A stretch of 64,000 nt of DNA. Origin: JBEBVQ01 sp964636205 (GTDB lineage Bacteria > Bacteroidota > Bacteroidia > Chitinophagales > Chitinophagaceae). The translations under genes and the position numbers were made by a program. Shown here in pieces: positions 7,561-16,318 of the stretch (the stretch's first letter is position 1; each line of letters opens with the position of its first letter). Below the pieces are notes generated by a model. It had not been told where the DNA came from, made no database searches, and was given only the letters and a program-made list of their open reading frames with translations. Where the stretch lies: positions 29,893 to 93,892 of the forward strand of contig CAZWPF010000001.1 of assembly GCA_964636205.1 (NCBI GenBank), given 5' to 3'.

Positions 7561-9945
7561 ATGGAATCCAACCCGTTGCCCAACAAGATTAGCAATCAGT
7601 TAAATATTAATTTTGATTTTCGAAGGTTATTAGCCTCGTTTTTAGCGAACTGGTATTGGTTCCTGATTAGCCTCCTCGTGTTTACCGGTGGAGGCTATCT
7701 CTATTTGAGATATGCCACGCCTGTATACCTGATCAAAAGTTCTCTCATGCTTGAAGTGGGAGGTGGAGAGAACGCTGGCAAGAGCGTATTGAGCGATATT
7801 GGTATCAAAAAGGACGATGTTAATATTTACAATGAAATCTTTATTCTACGTTCTCAGGACTTGGTAAGTGAGGTGATCGATTCCTTGGATTTGAACATTC
7901 ATTACTGGGTTAAGGGTCGTATCAAGGAAAACGAGATATTTGGTGAAGCTCCGATACGGATGGTTTTTGACTCTGCCGGTTATCGTGCCAGTTATCCGGT
8001 TGAATTGATTTTACGGCAAGTTGTAGAAGGACAGTTTGAACTCGGCGAGGGCGATCGCGAAACCAGAATCGTGTCGGATGCATGGGTGGAACGTCCATAT
8101 GGTAGATTTAAGATCGTATATTCAGGAGGGAATGAAGGGTATTTGGGCAATGAGATCAAAATTCAGGTAGATCCCATTATGGCTACAGTTCAGGATTTTG
8201 TCTCTCGGCTTGCGATACATATGAGTGACGGAAGAACGAGCATGTTGGATCTTCAGTACAAAGACATTCTTCCAGAGAGGGGGGTAATATTTTTAAAAAC
8301 CCTGATCCGGTTTTATCATCGGAAAGAGCTGCAGAATATCAACCGTTTCGCAGAAAGAACACGAGAGTTTATCAGTCAGCGACAAGCTGATCTAATGGGC
8401 GATATCCGGAATGTGGATAGCAAGGTGGAGAACATCAAGATTAGTCACGGCTTGGTAGATGTATCATCACAGGCGGGAGCGTACGTAAGCGGTAAGTCTC
8501 AGTCGGAACAACAGTTGGAAGATATTATCGGAAAGAAGCAGGCGATCGCCTATCTGAAACAGTCTATTCAGGAACAACAAAGTGGCAGACATCAAATCTT
8601 GGCGGGCATTGGTATTGATGACCCTGTGGTGATCGGTCTGGTTACACAGTATAATGGGCTGGTTCAGAAATTAGAGGCCAGAGATTTACCTCCTTCGAAT
8701 CCTGTTCGTATTCAAGCAGAAAGTGAAATTGCCAATTTGAGAAAGCGTATTCTGGATGCTTCAGATAAGGTGTTGGCATCACTGGATATTGCACAGCGCA
8801 ACGCGGCAAGATCAGCTTCTGAATATTCAAGTCTCATTCGTACGGTGCCATCAATCGATCGCACAATTACGGACGTGAAACGGGAATACGATGTGTTACA
8901 GAGCATGTACCTGATGCTTTATCAGAAGGGGGTCGAGAATGAAATAGCTTTGTACGCAGCGTCTAATAAATCAAAAGAAGTAGTAGCTCCTTACCATTCA
9001 GGCACTCCGGTTACCCCTGTTCCTAACAATATATATACTTTAGTTATTATACTAGGATTGGCTATTCCTGCATTGATAATGACCTCCCGAGAACTGCTTA
9101 ATAATAAGATAGCCAATGAAAGGGAAATCGAACAGCTTACTACCTTGCCGGTAATAGGCTCGATTGCCAAATCTAAGGGTAATTCAGATATCGTTATTGG
9201 GGAAAGAATTCGTACCGGTATTGCCGAGCAGTTTAGATTGGTGCGGGCAAATCTTGAGTTCATCAACGCCGGTCAAAAAAATAATGTAATATCGATCACC
9301 TCCAGCATGAGTGGTGAGGGTAAGACTTTTATTTCCATCAATCTTGCACTTACACTGGCATTGGCCGGGAAGCGGGTGGTAGTGATGGAATTCGATTTAC
9401 GTAAGCCCAAGATTTCAGAACGACTCAATTTAGGAACGGAAGGTGGTATCAGTGCTTATTTGGCCGGAATAGCGGGGACCAATCAAGTTATTAAGCCATC
9501 AGGTTTACACCCCAATCTCTTTGTTGCCAACTGCGGACCTGTTCCACCCAATCCGGGAGAGCTATTGATTTTACCAAAGACCGAAGCACTAATAACGGAA
9601 CTCCAGTCATTGTTCGATATGGTCATCATTGATACGGCCCCGATCGGAATGGTGTCCGATGCACTTGTTTTATCTAAATATGCCTCGGTCAACCTGTTCG
9701 TTACCCGTCAGGCATATACAGCTAAGGAGCAGGTAAGAATGTTGGACAGAATTTTCCACGAGGGGAAAGTGAAGAACGCCGCTATCGTATTTAATGGGGT
9801 CGACTACCACCAGAAATATGGTTATGGGTACGGCTATGGTTACGGTTATGGATACGGTTATGGATACGGTGGCCAGGGATATTACGATGAGGAGGACAAA
9901 AAGAAAGGCTTATTCGCAAGATTGAAAAGTAAAGGCAAAGCCTGA
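7561..9945 (+). CDS. Wzc-like polysaccharide co-polymerase / BY-kinase with (Tyr-Gly)9 tail
   Basis: A 794-residue inner-membrane protein. The N-terminal Wzz domain has a transmembrane helix near 30-50, then a coiled-coil-rich periplasmic region (to about 480) and a second helix near 492-510. The cytoplasmic BY-kinase domain has Walker A MSGEGKT (near 585), Walker A' EFDLRKPK and Walker B VIIDTAP. The C-terminus is a tyrosine cluster of nine Tyr-Gly pairs, then GQGYYDEEDKKK and a basic end. In this family such tails are autophosphorylated and control polymer length and export. It follows the Wza-like gene directly. Function in polymerisation/export is well supported; the regularity of the tail is unusual. 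Confidence 0.92.
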   Translation: MESNPLPNKISNQLNINFDFRRLLASFLANWYWFLISLLVFTGGGYLYLRYATPVYLIKSSLMLEVGGGENAGKSVLSDIGIKKDDVNIYNEIFILRSQDLVSEVIDSLDLNIHYWVKGRIKENEIFGEAPIRMVFDSAGYRASYPVELILRQVVEGQFELGEGDRETRIVSDAWVERPYGRFKIVYSGGNEGYLGNEIKIQVDPIMATVQDFVSRLAIHMSDGRTSMLDLQYKDILPERGVIFLKTLIRFYHRKELQNINRFAERTREFISQRQADLMGDIRNVDSKVENIKISHGLVDVSSQAGAYVSGKSQSEQQLEDIIGKKQAIAYLKQSIQEQQSGRHQILAGIGIDDPVVIGLVTQYNGLVQKLEARDLPPSNPVRIQAESEIANLRKRILDASDKVLASLDIAQRNAARSASEYSSLIRTVPSIDRTITDVKREYDVLQSMYLMLYQKGVENEIALYAASNKSKEVVAPYHSGTPVTPVPNNIYTLVIILGLAIPALIMTSRELLNNKIANEREIEQLTTLPVIGSIAKSKGNSDIVIGERIRTGIAEQFRLVRANLEFINAGQKNNVISITSSMSGEGKTFISINLALTLALAGKRVVVMEFDLRKPKISERLNLGTEGGISAYLAGIAGTNQVIKPSGLHPNLFVANCGPVPPNPGELLILPKTEALITELQSLFDMVIIDTAPIGMVSDALVLSKYASVNLFVTRQAYTAKEQVRMLDRIFHEGKVKNAAIVFNGVDYHQKYGYGYGYGYGYGYGYGYGGQGYYDEEDKKKGLFARLKSKGKA
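9817..9870 (+). repeat. 54-bp (TAY GGN)9 repeat encoding (Tyr-Gly)9
   Basis: Nine consecutive TAT/TAC-GGN codon pairs at the 3' end of the tyrosine autokinase gene. Codons alternate between TAT and TAC and between GGT, GGG, GGC and GGA, so the array is not a perfect nucleotide repeat. This points to selection on the protein rather than a recent slippage event, although copy number could still vary. Confidence 0.9.
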
Positions 9946-10079
9946 TTTCCGAATTAGTTAAGCGAAACATTTTAATTTTTACACTCTGACAAGGAGATGG
10001 GAGCTCTTTTTCAAATGTTCAAAATAGTTGATACTGTTTTTGGTACTTCATTAAAAACCTTTTCTCGGGAAATGCTTGT

Positions 10080-10130
10080 TATATTTGCATGGCTTTTAAC
10101 TAAACCAGTCATGTACTTACCATGTGACTG
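10080..10130 (+). promoter_or_regulatory. -7 box and leader hairpin upstream of the UpxY-like gene
   Basis: TATATTTG (10080-10087) fits TAnnTTTG. In the leader, CAGTCA (10106-10111) can pair with TGACTG (10125-10130). UpxY proteins act on 5' leaders of capsule operons, so this leader is a plausible site, but that is inference. Nothing else is evident in 9946-10159. Confidence 0.4.
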
Positions 10131-10159
10131 AGATGGCGTAGCTATGCAAGTTGAACTAT

Positions 10160-10687
10160 ATGAGCCGAAATTGGTATGCGATTTATACCCGACCTCGTTG
10201 GGAGAAAAAGACAGATCGGCTGTTGCATGAGCGCGGTGTGCTTTCCTATTGTCCCTTGCATAAATCCAGAAGACGTTGGAGCGATAGAGTAAAACTTGTT
10301 GAAATACCCTTGTTTACATCTTACGTTTTTGTTTGCATAGATGAAGCTGAGATGAATTCGGTGAGAACGACTCCCGGGGTATTGAATTTTGTTTACTGGA
10401 ATGGAAAACCCGCAGTGATACCGGTAGAGGAAATCCAGTCGATCAAGCGGTTTTTGGATGCTTTCGACGATGTTGAGTTGGTTCGGGCCGACTTAGTGCC
10501 GGGCGATCAGGTCGCCGTCGCAACTGGTCCGTTCGCAGATCGACAAGCTCAGGTATTGGAAGTAGGAAAGAAAAAGGTGAAGTTGCGTATAGATAGCTTG
10601 GGTTATGAAATCCTGGCCTATCTGGATCGCGCTAAGGTGCAAAAAGTAGAGGAAGCTCCACGCGCAGGATTTGCCAATATTGAGTAA
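10160..10687 (+). CDS. UpxY/NusG-like transcription antiterminator
   Basis: A 175-residue NusG paralogue. The N-terminal NGN domain begins NWYAIYTRPRWEKK, and the C-terminal KOW segment is GDQVAVATGPFADRQAQVLEV. In Bacteroides, UpxY proteins are encoded in capsule loci, prevent premature termination in the operon leader and are specific for their own locus. Here the gene sits third, behind the Wza and Wzc genes, with its own putative promoter. It likely controls the downstream ABC-transporter and glycosyltransferase genes. The ATG at 10160 is preferred over the TTG at 10151 because it starts directly before the conserved NWY motif. Confidence 0.88.
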   Translation: MSRNWYAIYTRPRWEKKTDRLLHERGVLSYCPLHKSRRRWSDRVKLVEIPLFTSYVFVCIDEAEMNSVRTTPGVLNFVYWNGKPAVIPVEEIQSIKRFLDAFDDVELVRADLVPGDQVAVATGPFADRQAQVLEVGKKKVKLRIDSLGYEILAYLDRAKVQKVEEAPRAGFANIE

Positions 10688-10716
10688 ATCGAATAGCGTT
10701 GACGAGAAAGTATAAG

Positions 10717-11607
10717 ATGGAAAAAAGAATGGTTAACGAAAATATTACTGCAAACATACCGGAGAGAGAATCGGAATGGACTGAAGTTATCCACCCAGAA
10801 CATAAATTGTTCGATCTTAAACTGCGAGATGTTTGGAAATATCGTGACCTGCTCCTTCTGTTGGTTCGGCGCGATTTTGTAGCCACATACAAGCAGACAA
10901 TTTTAGGACCAATTTGGTTTTTTCTTCAGCCAATCCTTACTACCCTTACATTCACCCTGATATTTGGAAGAATCGCAGGATTGAGTACCGATGGGCTCCC
11001 CATGATGTTGTTTTATCTGGCAGGTATCACCATGTGGAACTATTTCGCTGAGTGTCTGAATCGAACCGCAACTGTGTTTAAAGATAACGCCACGGTGTTC
11101 GGAAAAGTGTACTTCCCTCGTTTGGTAATGCCGCTGTCCATAATCGTAAGCAATTTGATAAAACTGGGTATCCAGTTTTTACTTTTCCTCTGTTTTTGGG
11201 GCTATTATCTCTTTACAGGCGCAAATGTGCAACCAAATGCGGTCATTATGATGTTTCCCCTATTGGTCATTATGATGGGGGGGCTTGGATTGGGATTCGG
11301 AATGATTATCTCGGCAATGACAACCAAATATAGAGATCTGGTTTTCTTACTGACTTTCGGTGTGCAGTTATTAATGTACGCCACCCCGGTTATCTATCCA
11401 TTATCCTCCATCGGAGCGAAATATCAGTGGCTGATACTCGCAAATCCCATGTCATCAATAATTGAAACATTCAGATATGGTTTTCTGGGGACAGGTAGTT
11501 TCAATTGGAACAGCCTGCTTTATAGCGGAGGATTTACACTAGTTGTGATGGTTATGGGAACGATCGTTTTCAATCGGGTGGAGAAGAGTTTTATGGACAC
11601 TGTTTAA
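10717..11607 (+). CDS. ABC-2 type polysaccharide exporter, permease (Wzm-like)
   Basis: A 296-residue membrane protein with a cytoplasmic N-terminus (through DVWKYRDLLLLLVRRDF) and about six transmembrane helices. The segment YKQTILGPIWFFLQPILTTLTFTLIFG is typical of O-antigen/teichoic-acid/capsule ABC-2 permeases. It should form the transmembrane pore with the ATPase encoded next. ATG 10717 was chosen over TTG 10699; an ATG at 10729 is also possible. It lies 29 bases after the UpxY-like gene. Confidence 0.9.
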   Translation: MEKRMVNENITANIPERESEWTEVIHPEHKLFDLKLRDVWKYRDLLLLLVRRDFVATYKQTILGPIWFFLQPILTTLTFTLIFGRIAGLSTDGLPMMLFYLAGITMWNYFAECLNRTATVFKDNATVFGKVYFPRLVMPLSIIVSNLIKLGIQFLLFLCFWGYYLFTGANVQPNAVIMMFPLLVIMMGGLGLGFGMIISAMTTKYRDLVFLLTFGVQLLMYATPVIYPLSSIGAKYQWLILANPMSSIIETFRYGFLGTGSFNWNSLLYSGGFTLVVMVMGTIVFNRVEKSFMDTV

Positions 11608-11656
11608 GCACATTGTTAACCGGTTGTAGTTCTACCGGTAAAAGTTGCAGCGAAGT

Positions 11657-12922
11657 ATGAGCGATATCGCAATAAAAGTTGAGAATTTAGGCAAACTATA
11701 CCGTCTGGGTGAAGTAGGCACAGGTACGCTGAGCCATGATTTGAACCGATGGTTTGCAAAAATGCGCGGCAAGGAAGATCCGTTTTCCCGAGTAGGAGAA
11801 AAAAATGATCGGACTCAAAAGGGGGATAGCGATTATGTCTGGGCATTGCAAAATGTGAATTTTGAAGTGAAGCAGGGTGAGGTATTGGGTATTATCGGAC
11901 GAAACGGAGCCGGTAAAAGTACCTTGCTTAAGTTACTGAGTAAGGTGACTAAACCCACTACCGGGCAAATGAAGATAAGGGGGCGTATCGCAAGTCTGCT
12001 CGAAGTGGGAACCGGATTTCATCCTGAAATGACCGGAAGGGAGAATATCTTTCTCAATGGCGCCATCCTCGGTATGACACGCAGAGAGATCCGCGCTAAA
12101 TTCGATGAGATCGTTGACTTCGCCGGAGTTGAAAGATATGTGGACACCCCGGTAAAGAGATATAGTAGCGGGATGTACGTCAGACTCGCATTTGCAGTAG
12201 CTGCCTTTCTCGAACCCGAGATTCTGATTATCGATGAAGTATTGGCAGTAGGCGACGCGGAATTCCAAAGGAAATGCCTTGGGAGAATGAAAGATGTGAG
12301 TGTGAACGATGGGAGAACAGTATTGTTTGTAAGTCATAACATGACTTCAGTGATTTCCTTGTGTACACAAGCTATCCTGATGGAACAGGGTACTATCGCG
12401 GCCGGTGGCGCTGTAGAACATATCGTACAGGAATACTTCCGCAACAATAGTAATGAAACGGGATTGATCGATTCCGTGCATAGAAATGGTAACGGAAAAG
12501 CAATGGTTACCAGCGTAGAATTCGGTAGTATTCATAACGACGGTTCAAAATCACCAACATTAATTGCCGGACTCAAATCCTATTTTAAGTTTAATATAAA
12601 AACCGATGATCCTTCGCTTCTAAAGAGGGGAAGGTTGGATTTCAGAATTGATAGCTTACAGGGAACACGATTGCTCTGGTTTACAACTGAAGTTCAGGAA
12701 GATTTTCAAATCGAAGGTGATTCGATCGTTTTTGAACTGCCCAGATTGCCTTTGATTCATGGGAAGTATATTCTGACTACCTATCTGGAGATAGATAATG
12801 AGGTGGCCGACTGGATCCAACATGGAATCTTTTTGGATGTACAGGAAGGGCCGTTATACAAACGTGTCAACCAACTGACGCCCAACCAGGCACAGATTTA
12901 TATTGAATACACAGTTAAATAA
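11657..12922 (+). CDS. ABC transporter ATPase with C-terminal sugar-binding-like domain (Wzt-like)
   Basis: A 421-residue protein. The ATPase domain (1-~260) has Walker A GRNGAGKST near 80-90, an ABC signature region YSSGMYVRLAF, Walker B LIIDEVLAVGD and an H-loop VSHN. The last ~150 residues form a beta-rich domain like the C-terminal carbohydrate-binding domain of E. coli O8/O9a Wzt. That domain reads the terminal modification of the finished O-chain before export. Two methyltransferase genes follow, consistent with a methyl cap signal, but specificity is not visible. The ATG at 11657 (MSDIAIKVENLGK) is preferred over TTG at 11645. Its partner is the preceding permease. Confidence 0.92.
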   Translation: MSDIAIKVENLGKLYRLGEVGTGTLSHDLNRWFAKMRGKEDPFSRVGEKNDRTQKGDSDYVWALQNVNFEVKQGEVLGIIGRNGAGKSTLLKLLSKVTKPTTGQMKIRGRIASLLEVGTGFHPEMTGRENIFLNGAILGMTRREIRAKFDEIVDFAGVERYVDTPVKRYSSGMYVRLAFAVAAFLEPEILIIDEVLAVGDAEFQRKCLGRMKDVSVNDGRTVLFVSHNMTSVISLCTQAILMEQGTIAAGGAVEHIVQEYFRNNSNETGLIDSVHRNGNGKAMVTSVEFGSIHNDGSKSPTLIAGLKSYFKFNIKTDDPSLLKRGRLDFRIDSLQGTRLLWFTTEVQEDFQIEGDSIVFELPRLPLIHGKYILTTYLEIDNEVADWIQHGIFLDVQEGPLYKRVNQLTPNQAQIYIEYTVK

Positions 12923-12940
12923 ATAGTAGAACGGCTACTG

Positions 12941-13690
12941 ATGAATTGGATATCAAAACATTTTTCGCTATCAAGAGCAAACTCCAAATTGGAGGAGTTG
13001 AACAGGCGAATCGACCAACTCGACCGAAAGGAAGTCGAATCATTGGCAGCAGTTCAACTCGCCCAAAGTTTTACTTTTTCCAATTTCATACCCAGTACCA
13101 ACTGGAGTATCAGCGCTTCGACTATCTTGCATATTCTGAATGAAATAATCATCAACAGAAGGAATACTATAATCGAGTTTGGAGCCGGATTGTCAACCTT
13201 GTACATAGCAGCTCTGGCAAAGAAAAATAATATTCCGCTCACCCTAGTCTCCGTTGATCACTCTCCGGAATGGGTGCAGATAGTGAAGGAAACGCTGTCG
13301 AAAGAGGGACTCGATGGCATCGTGCATTTTGTTACTACCGATCTGGAGAATAATCGGTTTTGTACAGAGCGAAGCTGCCATTGGTATCAACCTGAAGGAA
13401 TTCTCAGAAATCTGAGTCAACAGCAGTTCGATCTGGTAATCGTAGACGGACCGCCGGCAGGAAAAGCACCTATCCGTTTGTCGAGATATGGGGCACTTCC
13501 TTTCTTGATGGAAAACAATTTGCTCCACCCGGCAGTGGCAGTAATACTTGATGATACCACCCGGGAGGGAGAAAATGAAATTGCTGAACGTTGGTGCAAG
13601 GAGTTTAAATTTAAAAAGCAAAAACTAAACGGACATAGTATTCTGTTTAAAGAGGAACGGTTTAGTACAATACCCTTGTGCTTCCGATAA
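12941..13690 (+). CDS. Class I SAM-dependent methyltransferase-like protein
   Basis: A 249-residue protein with a Rossmann-type methyltransferase core. It has glycine-rich motif I IIEFGAGLSTLYIA (about 66-80), an acidic end to strand 2 (VSVDHSPEW), and motif IV-like FDLVIVDGPPAGK. An N-terminal helical segment (~50 residues) precedes it. Its place directly after the Wzt-like ATPase suggests it methylates the polysaccharide or a precursor; substrate unknown. It ends inside the longest frame of the next gene, whose real start is further on. Confidence 0.75.
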   Translation: MNWISKHFSLSRANSKLEELNRRIDQLDRKEVESLAAVQLAQSFTFSNFIPSTNWSISASTILHILNEIIINRRNTIIEFGAGLSTLYIAALAKKNNIPLTLVSVDHSPEWVQIVKETLSKEGLDGIVHFVTTDLENNRFCTERSCHWYQPEGILRNLSQQQFDLVIVDGPPAGKAPIRLSRYGALPFLMENNLLHPAVAVILDDTTREGENEIAERWCKEFKFKKQKLNGHSILFKEERFSTIPLCFR

Positions 13691-13713
13691 GACAAACATA
13701 CCTGGAGAGAGGA

Positions 13714-14685
13714 ATGAGTCAACCACTTATATCGATAGTAACACCTATTTACAATCGTGAATCACTGATAGCAGAAACCATTCGATCGGTTAAAGAACAA
13801 ACCTATCCGAATTGGGAAATGTTGATCGTTGATGACGGGAGTACGGATAATTCATGGGACTTAATCAGCGAGTTCAGTGCACAAGATCCAAGAATCAAGT
13901 GTTTCCGACGCGACCGATTGCCCAAAAATGCAAACACCTGTCGTAACATAGGGGTGCAGCATTCTAAAGGAGATTTTCTGTTGTTTTTAGACAGCGATGA
14001 CAAGCTTATCCCAAATACATTGGAGCAAAGACTTGTTGTGGCACAGGCGCATCCGGAATTAGATTTCTGGCTATTTCACTACAGTTATTTTTCAAATGAA
14101 GAAGTAAAACAACCGGAGATGGCTCCTCCATTAGATTTGGATCAGGCGTACAATCAGCTGCTGCAGGGGAAGTGGTGTTATAACATCACCTCGATGTTTC
14201 TGAGAAGGACAACCTTTGAAGCAAATGGTCGATTCGATGAGCAGTTTAACCGGTTTCAGGATCCGGATTTCTACCTCCGCCTATATGCCAATAAGCAATT
14301 TAAGGGCAAGGCATTTCCCATAGTCGATGCGATTATCCGGGTCGATATTATGGATCATTATAAACGCACCGACAAATACTTGTCAAGCTATATCCTGGCG
14401 TACTCGCAATATATCGCTAAGCATTATCAATTGCTGGCAGGGCGCCCGGAAAAGAGGAAAATATTCGAACAAAGCATTCTGAATTTTTTCGACTATCACC
14501 TCCGATTTGTTCATCCAATCATATTGCTGAAACACTTCGATAAACAATATTGGAAGAACATTTTTAAATGGGGTGTCAACCTCAAAAAGGGTTCAGTTAT
14601 TGCATTTTTTTATATTGTATATTTAGCGGTTCCTACACGATTGAAAATAACTTTGTGTCGTAAAATCTTAACCAAGTGGAATTAG
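13714..14685 (+). CDS. Family 2 glycosyltransferase
   Basis: A 323-residue GT-A-fold enzyme. The N-terminus ISIVTPIYNRE is followed by the nucleotide-binding segment VDDGSTDNSWD and the DXD-type metal motif LFLDSDDK. FQDPDFYLRL marks the acceptor region. It should transfer a sugar from an NDP donor onto the growing glycan at the inner membrane. The ATG at 13714 follows an AGAGAGG tract; the GTG at 13678 overlaps the previous gene and is less likely. The C-terminal region has a hydrophobic stretch. Confidence 0.88.
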   Translation: MSQPLISIVTPIYNRESLIAETIRSVKEQTYPNWEMLIVDDGSTDNSWDLISEFSAQDPRIKCFRRDRLPKNANTCRNIGVQHSKGDFLLFLDSDDKLIPNTLEQRLVVAQAHPELDFWLFHYSYFSNEEVKQPEMAPPLDLDQAYNQLLQGKWCYNITSMFLRRTTFEANGRFDEQFNRFQDPDFYLRLYANKQFKGKAFPIVDAIIRVDIMDHYKRTDKYLSSYILAYSQYIAKHYQLLAGRPEKRKIFEQSILNFFDYHLRFVHPIILLKHFDKQYWKNIFKWGVNLKKGSVIAFFYIVYLAVPTRLKITLCRKILTKWN

Positions 14686-15383
14686 TAAAGTCAATTTACT
14701 GGAAAATTATGGGATTGGCGGGAGTCACTCCCGAAAGGAAGAATTTGGAATTTCATAAAAGGAACCAAGCCGGATTGATCGCAAAATATTTTTCCGGAAA
14801 TTCAGTAAGAAAATTGCAAATAGGAGCTCAGGCTAATTCCATAGCCGGCTGGCTCAATGTGGATATCAGTCCGAAGGAGCGCTCGGTATGCTTTATGGAT
14901 GCTACTGTTACTTTTCCATTCGCTGACAGTAGTTTCGATTATGTTTTCTCTGAGCATATGATCGAACATATCAGCTTCGATGAAGCTGTATTTATGGTTA
15001 AGGAATGTTATCGAATTCTGCGACCTGGTGGTAAAATCCGCATTGCGACACCTAATCTGGATGTGCTGGCAGCAATACTTAACTCGCCGGACAACCCGGA
15101 TTACGCCGAGTATATCAGTCATTACCATCAAAGATTCTTTCCGGAAAAGCCTTGCCATCCGGCATTTGTCATAAATAAATTGTTCTATAGCTTTCATCAC
15201 CGATTTATTCATAACTTCGACACACTCAAGTATATCTTGGCAGAAGCGGGTTTTACATCGATGACCCGTTGCGAGGTGAGCCAAAGCCAGGATCCGGAAT
15301 TGCGAAATCTGGAACAACACTGGAGAGAAATGGGCGAAGTGCCCAATCGGGTGGAAACTATTGTGATTGAAGCAGTAAAGTAG
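14676..15383 (+). CDS. SAM-dependent methyltransferase (Methyltransf_11-like)
   Basis: A 235-residue protein. A degenerate motif I (LQIGAQANSIAGWLNVDISP) is followed by FPFADSSFDYVFSEHMIEHIS and a CYRILRPGGKIRIATPN segment, the usual order in class I methyltransferases acting on small molecules or sugars. A GTG start at 14676 overlaps the previous stop by 10 bases; an ATG at 14709 would remove 11 residues and is also possible. It is the second methyltransferase within 3 kb of the Wzt-like gene, and a role in modifying the exported glycan is inferred. Confidence 0.8.
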   Translation: MELVKSIYWKIMGLAGVTPERKNLEFHKRNQAGLIAKYFSGNSVRKLQIGAQANSIAGWLNVDISPKERSVCFMDATVTFPFADSSFDYVFSEHMIEHISFDEAVFMVKECYRILRPGGKIRIATPNLDVLAAILNSPDNPDYAEYISHYHQRFFPEKPCHPAFVINKLFYSFHHRFIHNFDTLKYILAEAGFTSMTRCEVSQSQDPELRNLEQHWREMGEVPNRVETIVIEAVK

Positions 15384-15391
15384 AAGATTTG

Positions 15392-16318
15392 ATGAAGGTT
15401 TCTTTATTTATTCCTGTTTATAATACCGAACTTTTTATCGCGCAGACCATAGAATCTGTATTGGCGCAAACCTTTACCGACTATGAACTGATCATCGTCG
15501 ACGACTGTTCTACCGATAGCTCGTACGAGATCTGTAAGTCATATGCAGACCGCGATCCCAGAATAAAATTGTATCGGAACGAGCAGAATCTGGGGATGAT
15601 GCCCAATTGGAACAGGGGTATCAGTCTGGCAACCGGCAAATACTTCATGAAGCTGGATGCCGACGATCTGATTCATAAGGAATTTGTAGAACGCTCTTTT
15701 CGGATTTTGGAAGAAAAGGAACATGTCGGACTGGTATGCTGTCGTTACGTGAATATCGATGCCTCCGGAAATGTGACAGGTGATGAAAGCGATATTCCTC
15801 AATGGGCTTCTAACAAAGAATTCAATTACGGAGATCTGGTGCAAACAGGCCTCAATTTATTTCAGTATGCGGTCTGCAGACAAGGCATCGGTTTGATCCG
15901 AAAATCGCTGATTGATAAAGTGGGTGTGTATCTGACCATTCAGCCGGCGGATTCAGAATATTGGTTTCGGTTAGGTGCACATAGTACCTTTTACTGTATC
16001 GACGAATTGCTGTATTTCCATCGGGTTTGGTCGGGAAGCGATACGCAATCTACCATTAAAAATAATGCGGGTAAATTTGAGAAGAACATTTTCGATGCGC
16101 GGAATGCAATTTTCAATTATTACCATTCCATTGGTAAACTCAGCGAGACGCAGTATCGAAAGTTTATTAAAGAAAACCAGTTTGAGTATAATAAATACTT
16201 GCTTTCCGCTGCTTTCAAACAAGGGAAAGTCTCAGATGCTTGTCGCATTTTATGGACACAACTGAGTCAAGCTCCTGGGAAGACGGTGCAGTATTACACA
16301 AAAAGAATATTAAAATGA
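15392..16318 (+). CDS. Family 2 glycosyltransferase
   Basis: A 308-residue GT2 enzyme with the classic N-terminus VSLFIPVYNTE, the VDDCSTDSS donor-binding motif and the DXD motif MKLDADDL. An acceptor-side motif ends in DSEYWFRLG. The ATG at 15392 immediately follows an in-frame TTG. Its stop overlaps the next gene's start in an ATGA arrangement, so the two are probably translationally coupled. Donor and acceptor are unknown. Confidence 0.88.
   Translation: MKVSLFIPVYNTELFIAQTIESVLAQTFTDYELIIVDDCSTDSSYEICKSYADRDPRIKLYRNEQNLGMMPNWNRGISLATGKYFMKLDADDLIHKEFVERSFRILEEKEHVGLVCCRYVNIDASGNVTGDESDIPQWASNKEFNYGDLVQTGLNLFQYAVCRQGIGLIRKSLIDKVGVYLTIQPADSEYWFRLGAHSTFYCIDELLYFHRVWSGSDTQSTIKNNAGKFEKNIFDARNAIFNYYHSIGKLSETQYRKFIKENQFEYNKYLLSAAFKQGKVSDACRILWTQLSQAPGKTVQYYTKRILK

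Noticed and set aside
13678..13713. GTG start of the GT2 gene at 13678
   Set aside because: It overlaps the preceding methyltransferase gene; the ATG at 13714 follows directly and matches the family N-terminus.
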